Assembly: GCF_030681155.1 (NCBI RefSeq)
Contig: NZ_JAUXXE010000033.1
Location: forward strand, 1 to 64,000
Source: Phenylobacterium sp.
GTDB taxonomy: Bacteria > Pseudomonadota > Alphaproteobacteria > Caulobacterales > Caulobacteraceae
Length of the DNA: 64,000 bases
Direction: 5' to 3'
How positions within the stretch are numbered: position 1 is the stretch's first letter; every line of letters begins with the position of its first letter. This document shows positions 9,168-16,946 of this stretch, one piece after another. Below the pieces are notes generated by a model. It did not search any database and was not told the origin of the DNA. It worked only from the letters and a program-made list of their open reading frames with translations. A program made the translations under genes and the position numbers.

Positions 9168-9206
9168 GGCCCGTTGCGGGGGATAGTCGCAACGGGCCTT
9201 ATTTTG
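9168..9206. terminator. bidirectional intrinsic terminator
   Basis: A perfect 11-bp stem GGCCCGTTGCG/CGCAACGGGCC with a 9-nt loop, followed on the plus strand by TTATTTT and on the minus strand by AAATTTTT. It can end the GntR transcript and any hisG read-through. Confidence 0.75.
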
Positions 9207-9266
9207 AGCAGTCGCTCTTATAGAGCGGGCGTTTCCTCCCCGAAACGCCGGAGACTGGAGGATCTT

Positions 9267-9434
9267 GTGGCCGCCATGTCTCTCGCAGGACTGAGAAAAC
9301 GGCAATTTCTGACCCAAGTCAATGCACGGAAATCACCTGTGCAGGTAATTCTCGATCAGATTTGCGCGAGCTGCGCTTTTCTTGTGCCGAAACCCAATAT
9401 TTTTGACGCCCGCGTCAATTCTATACGCGCTTGA
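9267..9434 (+). CDS. possible small ORF (55 aa), doubtful
   Basis: A GTG start preceded by GGAGG at 5-nt spacing opens a 55-codon frame with no recognisable domain. Against it: codon choice (AAT, ATT, AGA, TTT) is unlike neighbouring genes and its end overlaps hisG by 14 nt on the other strand. Recorded because of the strong ribosome binding site only. Confidence 0.2.
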   Translation: MAAMSLAGLRKRQFLTQVNARKSPVQVILDQICASCAFLVPKPNIFDARVNSIRA

Positions 9435-10365
9435 GTAGTTCTTCGTAAGGCGCGCAACCGGTCTCGTAGACAAAGTCGGGACGCGAGGCGGTGACCGGAC
9501 CGATTCCCGCCGCCGTGAGAGCGAGCGAGGCCTGGCCGATGCGGCCCGCGGCGACCAGCAGACCGTTCGGACGCCGCGTAGCGCCATCGGCGATCAAGGC
9601 CTCGACCACCGGCCTCTCGCGGGGATCGGCGGGCCAGGCGAGTGTGGCGCTGTCGTGAGCGGCGGCACGGGCTTCGATCACCCGCAGCAGGCGCTCGGCG
9701 GCGGCGAGGCGATCAGCGCCCCAGTCGGCGCGCAGCGAGGCGGTGAGCTGAGCTTGGCTCTTCAGGATGACGCCGTCGGCCAGGACCTTCAGGCCGTTGG
9801 CGACCAGGGTTGCGCCCGTGGTGGTGATATCGACCACCAGCTCGGCCGAGCCGGCGGCCGGAGCGCCCTCGGTGGCGCCGCCGGATTCGGTGATCCGGTA
9901 GTCGACCACCCCGTGACGGGCGAAGAACGAGCGCGTCTGGGCCAGGTACTTGGTCGCCACGCGCATGCGGCGGCCGGAGCGGGCGAGCAGGTCGTGCGCC
10001 ACCTCCTCCAGGTCGCTCATGCTCTCGACGTCGATCCAACTCTTAGGCACGGCGACGACAAGATCGGCTCGGCCGAAGCCGAGCGCGCGCAGCAGCAAGA
10101 TCCGGGCGTCGACATCGCCGGCGCGTTCGCGCAACAGGTCCTCACCAGTGATGCCGAGATGCACTTCGCCCAGGTCGAGCGCCTCGGCGATGTCGCCGGC
10201 CGACAGCAGGCGCACCTGGATACCGGGTACGCCCTTGAGCTCAGCCATATAGCCGCGCGATCCTCCGGCGACGGACAGAGACAGTCCGCAATCGGAGAGC
10301 CAGGCCTCGACCTGTTCCTTCAGCCGGCCCTTCGAGGGCACGGCCAGGATCAAGGGGTTGCTCAT
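9421..10365 (-). CDS. hisG: ATP phosphoribosyltransferase
   Basis: Catalyses the first step of histidine synthesis, joining ATP and PRPP to phosphoribosyl-ATP. The 314-residue protein begins MSNPLILAVPSKGRL; the catalytic-domain landmarks LGITGEDLL, the FGRADLVVAVP stretch and the PRPP-loop region VVDITTTGATLVANGL are present. About 85 residues follow the part corresponding to short-form HisG, but I do not recognise a clear ACT-like HisG_C signature there. Its ATG overlaps the hisZ stop by 4 nt, and HisZ normally partners short-form HisG. The upstream in-frame codons inside hisZ are unlikely to be used. Confidence 0.93.
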   Translation of the reverse strand: MSNPLILAVPSKGRLKEQVEAWLSDCGLSLSVAGGSRGYMAELKGVPGIQVRLLSAGDIAEALDLGEVHLGITGEDLLRERAGDVDARILLLRALGFGRADLVVAVPKSWIDVESMSDLEEVAHDLLARSGRRMRVATKYLAQTRSFFARHGVVDYRITESGGATEGAPAAGSAELVVDITTTGATLVANGLKVLADGVILKSQAQLTASLRADWGADRLAAAERLLRVIEARAAAHDSATLAWPADPRERPVVEALIADGATRRPNGLLVAAGRIGQASLALTAAGIGPVTASRPDFVYETGCAPYEELLKRV

Positions 10366-11501
10366 GACTCGCCTCCCGCCCAGGCCCGCCAGGGCCGAAC
10401 CATGCAACCAACGGCGCGCGAACCCGCACCCCCGCCAAGTCTTCCCGCCAAGCCGTCATAGCGGCCGCCGACCGCCACCGCCCGATTGTGGTCAAGAGCG
10501 TCCGACCGAACCTCCAGGGTCAGGCCGTCGTAATAGTCGAAGGCATGTCCGAGCGCGGTCGCAAACCGCGTCCGCTCGACCGGCACGCCGGCCTGGGCCA
10601 ACAGGTCCAGCCGCTGGGTCCAGTCGTTGAGCGCGCCGTCCAGGGCCGGGGCCTTGGCGCCGGCGATGGCGCGGATCGCCGCGAAGGCGACCTGGGGCGC
10701 GTCATCCACGGCCAGGAAGCGGGCGATGCTGTCGGCCTGCTCCACCGTCAGGGCCGGGGCGCTGGCGGCCTGGGAGCGCCGGATCAGGCGCTGGGCGATG
10801 GCGGCGGGGCCACGACCGCCGACCGGCTCGATCCCAGCCAGGGTCCAGACCTCTTCGAGAACCGTCGCGGCCTCGGCCTCGGACAGCCCGGACAACAGCT
10901 CGGCGAGCTTGCCGCTTTCGGCCGGAGCCTGGGGCTCGGCGCCGGCGCGGGCCAGTTCGGAGGCCAGCAGACGCGGGCGAGCCGCGCCGCGCTTCAGGCG
11001 GTCGGCCAAGGCCGGAGCCAGCCCTTGCGCGTCTATGAAGGCGGCGAACAGCGCGATGTCGCCCAACCAAAGCGACAGATCGCTGCGCCCGCCCGCCTGG
11101 GCGGCTGACCAGGCCAGGCTCGCGATCTGCGCGTCGGCCTCGACGGCCGAGGCGCCGGCGTCGTCAAAGCGCTCAAGGCCGACCTGGCGGAACTCTTCGG
11201 GCCGGTCGGCGTCGGGCGAGGCGCGGAACGCCTTGCCCTCATAGAAGTAGCGCCCAGCGGGCTTGCCGCTCTCCAGGTGCTGACGCGCCACCGCGACGGT
11301 GAAGTCAGGGCGCAGACAGGTTTCCTGCCCGCCCTCGGCCTGGACCACGAACAGCCGGGCGCGCATCGTCTCGCCGGCCAGTTCGAGGATCAAGCCGAGC
11401 GGTTGCAGGATCGGGACGTCGACCGCCTCCGCACCCGCCGCCAGGAACGGGGCCCGGATCGCGGCGAGAGCGTCGGCGGGAAGGTTCGGCTCAGCCCTCA
11501 T
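10362..11501 (-). CDS. hisZ: ATP phosphoribosyltransferase regulatory subunit
   Basis: A 379-residue catalytically inactive paralogue of histidyl-tRNA synthetase that forms the HisG-HisZ complex and carries allosteric control by histidine. It keeps the class II synthetase fold signatures (FDYYDGLTLEV, GGRYDGLAGRLGG, and an EFRQVGLERF motif-2-like stretch) but has no anticodon-binding domain. It is joined to hisS and hisG by 4-nt ATGA overlaps on both sides, implying translational coupling and fixed stoichiometry. Confidence 0.93.
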   Translation of the reverse strand: MRAEPNLPADALAAIRAPFLAAGAEAVDVPILQPLGLILELAGETMRARLFVVQAEGGQETCLRPDFTVAVARQHLESGKPAGRYFYEGKAFRASPDADRPEEFRQVGLERFDDAGASAVEADAQIASLAWSAAQAGGRSDLSLWLGDIALFAAFIDAQGLAPALADRLKRGAARPRLLASELARAGAEPQAPAESGKLAELLSGLSEAEAATVLEEVWTLAGIEPVGGRGPAAIAQRLIRRSQAASAPALTVEQADSIARFLAVDDAPQVAFAAIRAIAGAKAPALDGALNDWTQRLDLLAQAGVPVERTRFATALGHAFDYYDGLTLEVRSDALDHNRAVAVGGRYDGLAGRLGGGAGSRAVGCMVRPWRAWAGGES

Positions 11502-12982
11502 TTGCCAGCCTCGCTCTGCTGGGCGTCAACGATCTTGCGGACGGTGGCGACCAGGTCGGCGCGATCGACGATCTGCTGGCCAGGACGCTGCTCGCGCCAT
11601 TCGGCGTTGTCGGCGACGTCGGTCGCCAGCATGCGACCGCGGTCGAGGTCCTTGATCGTCACCTTGCCGGCGGCGATCTCGTCCCCGCCCAGCATGATCG
11701 CGGCCGGGGCGAGACGGCGGTCAGCGTACTTCATCTGAGCCTTCATGCCGGCCGAGCCGAGATAGACCTCGGCGGCGATGCCGGCGTTCCGCAACTCGCT
11801 GACCACCGCGAAGTAGTGCGCCATGTCGTCGGGGGTGAAGGCGATGACCACGACTGGGCCTCGGGTCTGGTCGCCAAGGTCGCGGCCCGCCGCGCGCAGG
11901 GCCGAGATCAGGCGCGAGACGCCGAACGAGAAGCCGGTGGCCGGAACCTGCTCGCCGGTGAACCGGGCGACCAGATCGTCATAGCGCCCGCCGCCGCCAA
12001 TGGAGCCGAAGCGAACGCCCCGGCCCTTCTCATCCTTGGTCTTCAGCAGCAGCTCGGCCTCGAAGACCGCGCCGGTGTAGTATTCCAGGCCGCGCACGAT
12101 GGACGGATCGAAGGCCGCGCGCTCGACGCTGACGCCCAGACTGTTCAAGGCCTGGTCGATCGCCGCCAGTTCGGCCAGGCCCGCATCGCCCTCGGCCGAG
12201 CCGCCGATGATATTGGCGATCTTGTCGAGTGTCTCGGTGCGGCCGCCCGCGCCGGCGGCCGTGAAGGCCAGCACGGCCTCGGCGCCGGCCGTGTCCAGGC
12301 CCGCGCCCTTGGTGAAGGCCCCGGACTCGTCCTTGCGACCCTCGCCGAGCAGCAGGCGCACGCCCTCCGGACCCAGCCGGTCAAGCTTGTCGACCGCACG
12401 CAGCACCGCCAGCTTCTGGCCGTCGTCCTTGACGCCGGCCGTGGTCAGCAGGCCGTTCAGGAGTTTGCGGTTATTGATCTTGATGATCGCCGATCCGGTC
12501 GGCAGGCCGGCGGCCTCCAGGCCCTCGACCGCCATGGCGATGATCTCGGCGTCGGCCTCGGGCCGGGCCGAACCGACGGTGTCGGCGTCGCACTGAGTGA
12601 ACTCGCGGAACCGGCCGGGGCCAGGCTTCTCGTTGCGCCAGACCGTGCCGAAAGCGTAGCGGCGGAACGGCTTTGGCAAGCCCTCTTTCGTCTCAGCCAC
12701 GAACCTCGCCAGCGGTGCGGTCAGGTCGTAGCGCAGGGCCATCCACTGTTCGTCGTCGTCCTGCAGGGCGAAGACGCCCTCGTTGGGACGGTCGGCGTCG
12801 GGCAGGAACTTGCCGAGCGCATCGGCATATTCGAAGGCGCCGGTGTCGAAGGCCTCGAAACCGTAGCGTTCGTAGACGGCGGAAACCTTGGTCAGGATCT
12901 GGCGTTCGGCGGCCAGGTCGCGGGCGCGGCGGTCATTGAAACCGCGCGGAGCGCGGGCCTCGGGGCGGGGTGCGTCGGTCAT
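11498..12982 (-). CDS. hisS: histidyl-tRNA synthetase
   Basis: A 494-residue class II aminoacyl-tRNA synthetase that charges tRNA-His. Motif 2 is seen in FGTVWRNEKPGPGRFREFTQCD, the histidine-binding signature in RGLEYYTGAVFE and GGGGRYDDLV, and a C-terminal anticodon-binding domain spans about 395-485. It is the first gene of hisS-hisZ-hisG; hisS and hisZ share a fold and the cluster may reflect an old duplication. The ribosome binding site of this ATG is poor, but a 20-codon frame with a good site ends 9 nt upstream (12992-13054), so coupled initiation is possible. Confidence 0.95.
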   Translation of the reverse strand: MTDAPRPEARAPRGFNDRRARDLAAERQILTKVSAVYERYGFEAFDTGAFEYADALGKFLPDADRPNEGVFALQDDDEQWMALRYDLTAPLARFVAETKEGLPKPFRRYAFGTVWRNEKPGPGRFREFTQCDADTVGSARPEADAEIIAMAVEGLEAAGLPTGSAIIKINNRKLLNGLLTTAGVKDDGQKLAVLRAVDKLDRLGPEGVRLLLGEGRKDESGAFTKGAGLDTAGAEAVLAFTAAGAGGRTETLDKIANIIGGSAEGDAGLAELAAIDQALNSLGVSVERAAFDPSIVRGLEYYTGAVFEAELLLKTKDEKGRGVRFGSIGGGGRYDDLVARFTGEQVPATGFSFGVSRLISALRAAGRDLGDQTRGPVVVIAFTPDDMAHYFAVVSELRNAGIAAEVYLGSAGMKAQMKYADRRLAPAAIMLGGDEIAAGKVTIKDLDRGRMLATDVADNAEWREQRPGQQIVDRADLVATVRKIVDAQQSEAGK

Positions 12983-13299
12983 GCCGCTCGCCTACCGGCT
13001 CAGGCGCCGCGCGGCAAGGCGCGGGCTGCATTGGGAGAAGGTGGAAAAGTCCATCGTCGGGTTCCTTGAAGCGTAAGGTTCGACGGATGGAGCTGGAAAG
13101 CGCGAGCCCCATCCGCTGGTGCGGGGGCTCGGGCGAGGTCGCTTTTAGGCCAAGCGATCCTGGGCCGATCCCGCAAGCGAGGTCGGATGGTGATGCCCGT
13201 GATGATGCGCGAGGCGTGTCATGACGCAGGCGCTATAGCGGGCAAATGTGAAGAACGCGAGTCGTTGACGTCGCTGGCTCCGGATTCCAATCGTGGGCC
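12983..13299. other. 317-bp hisS leader/promoter region
   Basis: It separates hisS (minus) from the DUF6886-like gene (plus). Apart from the short frame at 12992-13054 no gene is visible. No histidine-codon run or T-box-like structure was recognised. Confidence 0.5.
12992..13054 (-). CDS. possible 20-aa leader ORF upstream of hisS
   Basis: ATG preceded by AAGGAA at about 7-nt spacing, 20 codons beginning MDFSTFSQCS, TAG stop 9 nt before the hisS ATG. It contains no histidine, so classical attenuation is unlikely; a role in translational coupling is conceivable. Could be chance. Confidence 0.3.
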   Translation of the reverse strand: MDFSTFSQCSPRLAARRLSR

Positions 13300-13836
13300 A
13301 TGCGACTTTTCCATTTCAGCGACGATCCGGCCATCACACGGTTCGAGCCGCGGGCCGTGCTGGTCCCCTCGCCGCGCGCGCCGGGACGCGAATGGCTGAA
13401 CGGGCCGCTGGTGTGGGCGATCGATGAGCCGCGCCAGCCAATGTACCTGTTCCCGCGCGACTGCCCGCGCATCCTGCTTTGGCCGCGCCCTGAGACCACG
13501 CAGGCTGATCTCGATCTGTGGTGGGGAGACAGCCCCAGCCGGATGATCGCCCATGTCGAAGCCGCATGGCTGGAGCGGCTGAGCCAGGCCGCGCTCACCC
13601 GCTACGAGTTTCCAGCCTCGGCGTTCGAGAGCCTGGATGACGCCGGCATGTGGGTCGCCCGCGAAGCAGTGTCGCCGATCGCCGTCAGCGAGATCCGCGA
13701 CCTGCCCGGCGCCCTGCGCGAGGCGGGCGTCGAACTGCGGGTGATGGAAAGCCTGACGCCCCTGCGCGAGGTCTGGTCCAGCTCACTGCACGCCAGCGGC
13801 GTCCGGCTGCGCAACGCAGCCGGATGGAACGGTTAG
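13300..13836 (+). CDS. uncharacterised protein, DUF6886-like
   Basis: A 178-residue soluble protein of unknown function. The N-terminal block MRLFHFSDDPAITRFEPR, the central PLVWAIDEPRQPMYLFPRDCPRI and a C-terminal helix-rich part resemble a widespread family I recall as DUF6886; the recurrent FHFS start is its hallmark. No catalytic motif is assigned. The ribosome binding site is weak. Its stop codon overlaps that of the converging SDR gene by 3 nt. Confidence 0.8.
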   Translation: MRLFHFSDDPAITRFEPRAVLVPSPRAPGREWLNGPLVWAIDEPRQPMYLFPRDCPRILLWPRPETTQADLDLWWGDSPSRMIAHVEAAWLERLSQAALTRYEFPASAFESLDDAGMWVAREAVSPIAVSEIRDLPGALREAGVELRVMESLTPLREVWSSSLHASGVRLRNAAGWNG

Positions 13837-14693
13837 GCGCCGCCCAGGGACGGGGTCACATAGTCCAGGTCGGCCAGCGCCGGGCTGGAGGCCGCGGCGT
13901 CGAAGCCCGCCATGATGCGGCCGAACCGCTGCTCGACCAGGCCGCGCATGTCGGGGTGGGTGAAGATGTAGCGCTCGTCGTTCTGTACGGCCTCCAGGAC
14001 CCGCCGGCCGACGAACTCCGGGTCGATGCCGTTATCGACGTGCGACTGACCGACCACCGGATTGTTCGGTACGGGACCGCCATATTGCGACTGCCGGGTG
14101 CGACCTGACTGGTTGATCTTGGTCTTTACGAAGCCGGGGCAGAGGACGGCCACGTTGATATTTTCGGGCGCAAGCTGGCCGGCCCAACCCTCCGACATGC
14201 CGACGACGGCGTATTTGGTGGCGGTATAGGGCTCCATCCCTGGCACCGAGATCATCCCGGCCATCGAGGCGGTGTTGACGAAGCAGCCGCCCTCGCCGTG
14301 GGCGCGGATGTGGGGCGTGAACGCCTCCATGCCGTAGACGACGCCCATCAGGTTGACCGCGAGAATCCAATCCCAATCGCCAGGCTTCACCTGGTCGATA
14401 GGGCCGCCGGCTCCGACGCCGGCGTTGTTGCAAACCACGTGCACCTTGCCGAAAGCTGCCAAGGTCGCCTGGGCCGCCGCGTTCACGGCGGCGCGGTCGG
14501 CGACGTCGCAAAGCACGCTGGCGGTCTTGATCTGGCGCGCCTCAAGCTCAGCCCGCGCGGCAGCCAGCGGGGCCTCCTCGATATCGGCCAACATCACGTT
14601 CATGCCGGCGCCGCCGAAGGCGTGAGCCATCGCCAGGCCAAGGCCGCTGGCCCCGCCGGTGATGAAGGCAGTCTTTCCCGTCAGGTCGCGCAT
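13833..14693 (-). CDS. SDR-family NAD(P)-dependent oxidoreductase
   Basis: A 286-residue classical short-chain dehydrogenase. TGGASGLG (about 12-19) binds the nucleotide, VVCNNAG follows, and the catalytic triad is in NTASMAG (Ser) and YTATKYAV (Tyr, Lys). A C-terminal extension of about 60 residues exceeds the usual 250-residue core. Substrate is not predictable. The start ATG has GGGGAG upstream. It lies 29 nt after pgi on the same strand, so the two may share a transcript without an obvious metabolic link. Confidence 0.92.
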   Translation of the reverse strand: MRDLTGKTAFITGGASGLGLAMAHAFGGAGMNVMLADIEEAPLAAARAELEARQIKTASVLCDVADRAAVNAAAQATLAAFGKVHVVCNNAGVGAGGPIDQVKPGDWDWILAVNLMGVVYGMEAFTPHIRAHGEGGCFVNTASMAGMISVPGMEPYTATKYAVVGMSEGWAGQLAPENINVAVLCPGFVKTKINQSGRTRQSQYGGPVPNNPVVGQSHVDNGIDPEFVGRRVLEAVQNDERYIFTHPDMRGLVEQRFGRIMAGFDAAASSPALADLDYVTPSLGGA

Positions 14694-14722
14694 GGCCGTT
14701 CTCCCCTGTTCTTGTTGGACGG

Positions 14723-16333
14723 CTAGACCTTCAGGCGGGTCACCAAGCTCGTCGTCGAGGGATCATGCACGCCGGGCGCGCCGCCTTCCAGTTCCGAGAG
14801 GATGGCGACCGCCAGCGTCTTGCCCAGTTCCACGCCCCACTGATCGAAACTGTTGATCCCCCAGAGCACGCCCTCGACGAAGGTCTTGTGCTCATAGAGC
14901 GCGATCAGGGCGCCCAGGGCGCGGGGCGTCAGACGGTCGAGCAGGATGAAGCTGGAAGGCCGGTTCCCATGAAAGGTCTTCTGCGGGGCCAGTTCGTCAA
15001 TGCGGGCCTGGGGCTGGCCGGCCAGTTCGGCGCGTACGACGGCCTCGGACTTGCCCACCATCAGCGCCTCGGCCTGGGCGATGGCGTTGGCCAGCAACTT
15101 GGCCTGGCTGGCGCGCTCGCCCTCGGTCTCGTGGGCCACGGCCAGTATGTCGACCGGAATGATGTCGGTCCCCTGGTGCATCAACTGGAAGAAGGCGTGC
15201 TGCACATTGGTGCCGGCGTCGCCGAACACCGCAGCGGCCGTGGCGCGCGCCACGGGGCGGCCGTGGGAATCGGTCTGCTTGCCGTTCGATTCCATCTCCA
15301 GCTGCTGCAGAAAATTGGGCAGCAGCCGCAGGCGCTGGGCGTAGGGCACAACCGCGCGGATCGGCCGACCAAGGCCGTTGCGATTGAAGACATGGGCCAG
15401 GGCCAGCAGGACCGGAGCGTTGCGGTCCAAAGGCGCGGTCAGGAAGTGGTCGTCCATCGCCAGGCCGCCGGCCAGGAAAGCCTCGAACACATCGGCTCCG
15501 AGCGCGATGGCGCAGGAGAGGCCGACCGCCGACCAGACCGAGTAGCGACCGCCGACCCAGTCGCGGAAGCCGAAGATCTGGTCGGCCGGCACGCCGAACG
15601 CCTGGGCCACGGCGGGGGCGGCCGAGACGGCCAGCAAGTGGGCGTCGCCGGCCTGGCCCAGGGCCGCGCGCAGCCAGCCGCGGGCCGCCTGCGCGTTGGT
15701 GATGGTTTCCTGGGTGGTGAAAGTCTTGGAGACGACGACGACCAGGGTTTCGGCCGGATCCAGCCCGGCCAGTGCCTGGGCGATGTCGGCGGGATCGACA
15801 TTGGCGGCGAAGCGCAGCTCGATCTGCGGCGCGACCGGGCGCAGCGCCTCCCAGACCAGGCGAGGGCCGAAGTCCGATCCGCCGATGCCGATGTGAACAA
15901 TGGCGCGGAAGGCCTTGCCGGTGGCGCCGCGCTTGGCGCCGGAACGCACGGCGCCAGCCAGGGCGGCGATGGCGGCGCGGGTGGCGTCGATCTCGGCCGA
16001 GACAGGTTCGCCCTTGGCGGCGAAGGCCGCGCCGGTGGCGGCGCGGAGCGCCGTGTGCAGGGCGGCGCGATCCTCCGACGGATTGACCACCTCGCCCGCG
16101 AACAATCGCGCGCGCGCAGCCTCGAGGCCGCTGGCGCGGACGAGATCGAGAGCGACATCCAGGTCGGCCGACGACCAGGGCTGCTTCGACAGGTCGAGGA
16201 AGAGTTCAGGCGCCTCGAGCGTCAGTCGCGCCAGGCGATCTGGCTCTGTGGCGAAGAGGCTGGCTATCGGCCGTTCGCGGGCTCCCTGGGCGGCGGTTTC
16301 CAGCTTGGTCCAGGCAGCGGCGAGGTCCGACAT
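14723..16333 (-). CDS. pgi: glucose-6-phosphate isomerase
   Basis: A 536-residue cytoplasmic enzyme interconverting glucose-6-phosphate and fructose-6-phosphate. Seen: HIGIGGSDFGPRL (sugar-phosphate loop), VVVSKTFTTQET, VGGRYSVWSAVGL, LQQLEMESNGK with the catalytic glutamate, and the C-terminal INSFDQWGVELGK. The length is normal for bacterial Pgi. I start at the ATG (MSDLAAAW) after GAAGGGAA, not at the upstream in-frame codon. In Caulobacter-type bacteria it mainly serves gluconeogenic flow and polysaccharide precursors, since glucose is broken down by Entner-Doudoroff. Confidence 0.97.
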   Translation of the reverse strand: MSDLAAAWTKLETAAQGARERPIASLFATEPDRLARLTLEAPELFLDLSKQPWSSADLDVALDLVRASGLEAARARLFAGEVVNPSEDRAALHTALRAATGAAFAAKGEPVSAEIDATRAAIAALAGAVRSGAKRGATGKAFRAIVHIGIGGSDFGPRLVWEALRPVAPQIELRFAANVDPADIAQALAGLDPAETLVVVVSKTFTTQETITNAQAARGWLRAALGQAGDAHLLAVSAAPAVAQAFGVPADQIFGFRDWVGGRYSVWSAVGLSCAIALGADVFEAFLAGGLAMDDHFLTAPLDRNAPVLLALAHVFNRNGLGRPIRAVVPYAQRLRLLPNFLQQLEMESNGKQTDSHGRPVARATAAAVFGDAGTNVQHAFFQLMHQGTDIIPVDILAVAHETEGERASQAKLLANAIAQAEALMVGKSEAVVRAELAGQPQARIDELAPQKTFHGNRPSSFILLDRLTPRALGALIALYEHKTFVEGVLWGINSFDQWGVELGKTLAVAILSELEGGAPGVHDPSTTSLVTRLKV

Positions 16334-16395
16334 GCAATTCCCTTCGATCAACGTAGCGACAACCTAGCGTATCGCCGTTAGCGAAGGCTGTCTTG

Positions 16396-16848
16396 TCAGG
16401 CCTCGGCTGGGGAGCCTGAACAAACTTCCGTCATGCGATGCTCGAAGTCATGGGCGATCGCGCCGATGGTGACCTCGCCGAACCGGGCGAGCAGACGTCT
16501 TTCGGCGTCGTCGAGCGTCTCGGCGAGGGCGGCGTTGACGGCCTGTTCGACCAGGCATTTGGGGTCGTCGTCGGCCAGGCCGATGGCGAAGATCTTGGGG
16601 CTGCCCAGCGCCTCGTGAATATCGCGCAGGGTGATCTGGTCCAGCGGCGTGGTGAGCGTCCAACCGCCGCCGTGGCCCTTGACCGAGGTGAGATAGCCCG
16701 CGGCCTTCAGTCCGGCCATCGTGCGGCGCACCACTACCGGATTGGCGCCCAGCATTCCTGCGATCGTCTCGGACGTCACCGGGCCTGCGTGCCGATCCAT
16801 ATGAATCAGGACGTGAAGCATTCGAGATAGGCGGGTGTCGCTGGGCAT
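16396..16848 (-). CDS. Rrf2-family transcriptional regulator
   Basis: A 150-residue winged-helix DNA-binding protein. The HTH lies at about 20-60 (VTSETIAGMLGANPVVVRRTMAGLKAAGYLTS) followed by the wing GHGGGW typical of Rrf2. It has only two cysteines (C98, C143) and lacks the three-cysteine cluster of IscR/NsrR, so it probably does not carry an Fe-S cluster and may instead sense thiol redox or a ligand. It is divergent from a thioredoxin-reductase-like gene with a 98-bp shared region. Confidence 0.88.
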   Translation of the reverse strand: MPSDTRLSRMLHVLIHMDRHAGPVTSETIAGMLGANPVVVRRTMAGLKAAGYLTSVKGHGGGWTLTTPLDQITLRDIHEALGSPKIFAIGLADDDPKCLVEQAVNAALAETLDDAERRLLARFGEVTIGAIAHDFEHRMTEVCSGSPAEA

Positions 16849-16946
16849 GACTCAACCTACACTAACCACTCACGACACAAAAGGAGTTGCATAACCCGCC
16901 CTCGCGCCTATTTTCATGTAACTCTATTAGGTGCGTGAGGAAGATT
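16849..16946. promoter_or_regulatory. divergent promoter region with imperfect Rrf2-type dyad
   Basis: The 98-bp gap is A+T-richer than its surroundings and contains GTAACT-N5-AGGTGC, an imperfect form of the GTAACT-N5-AGTTAC dyad I associate with some Rrf2 regulators. Assignment is tentative. Confidence 0.3.

Larger units (their letters stand above)
9055..9420. other. 366-bp convergent intergenic region, hairpin-rich and relatively A+T-rich
   Basis: It lies between the 3' ends of the GntR gene and hisG. It contains three consecutive perfect hairpins (9168-9198, 9213-9227, 9228-9249), two TTGAC-N6-GTCAA dyads (9128-9147 and 9403-9418) and a 55-codon frame (9267-9434) preceded by GGAGG. Base composition is visibly lower in G+C than the neighbouring genes. 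It could hold a small RNA or small protein gene. Confidence 0.5.

Noticed and set aside
12983..13299. T-box or histidine attenuator in the hisS leader
   Set aside because: No run of His codons and no T-box-like conserved sequence; only a short leader frame without His is present.
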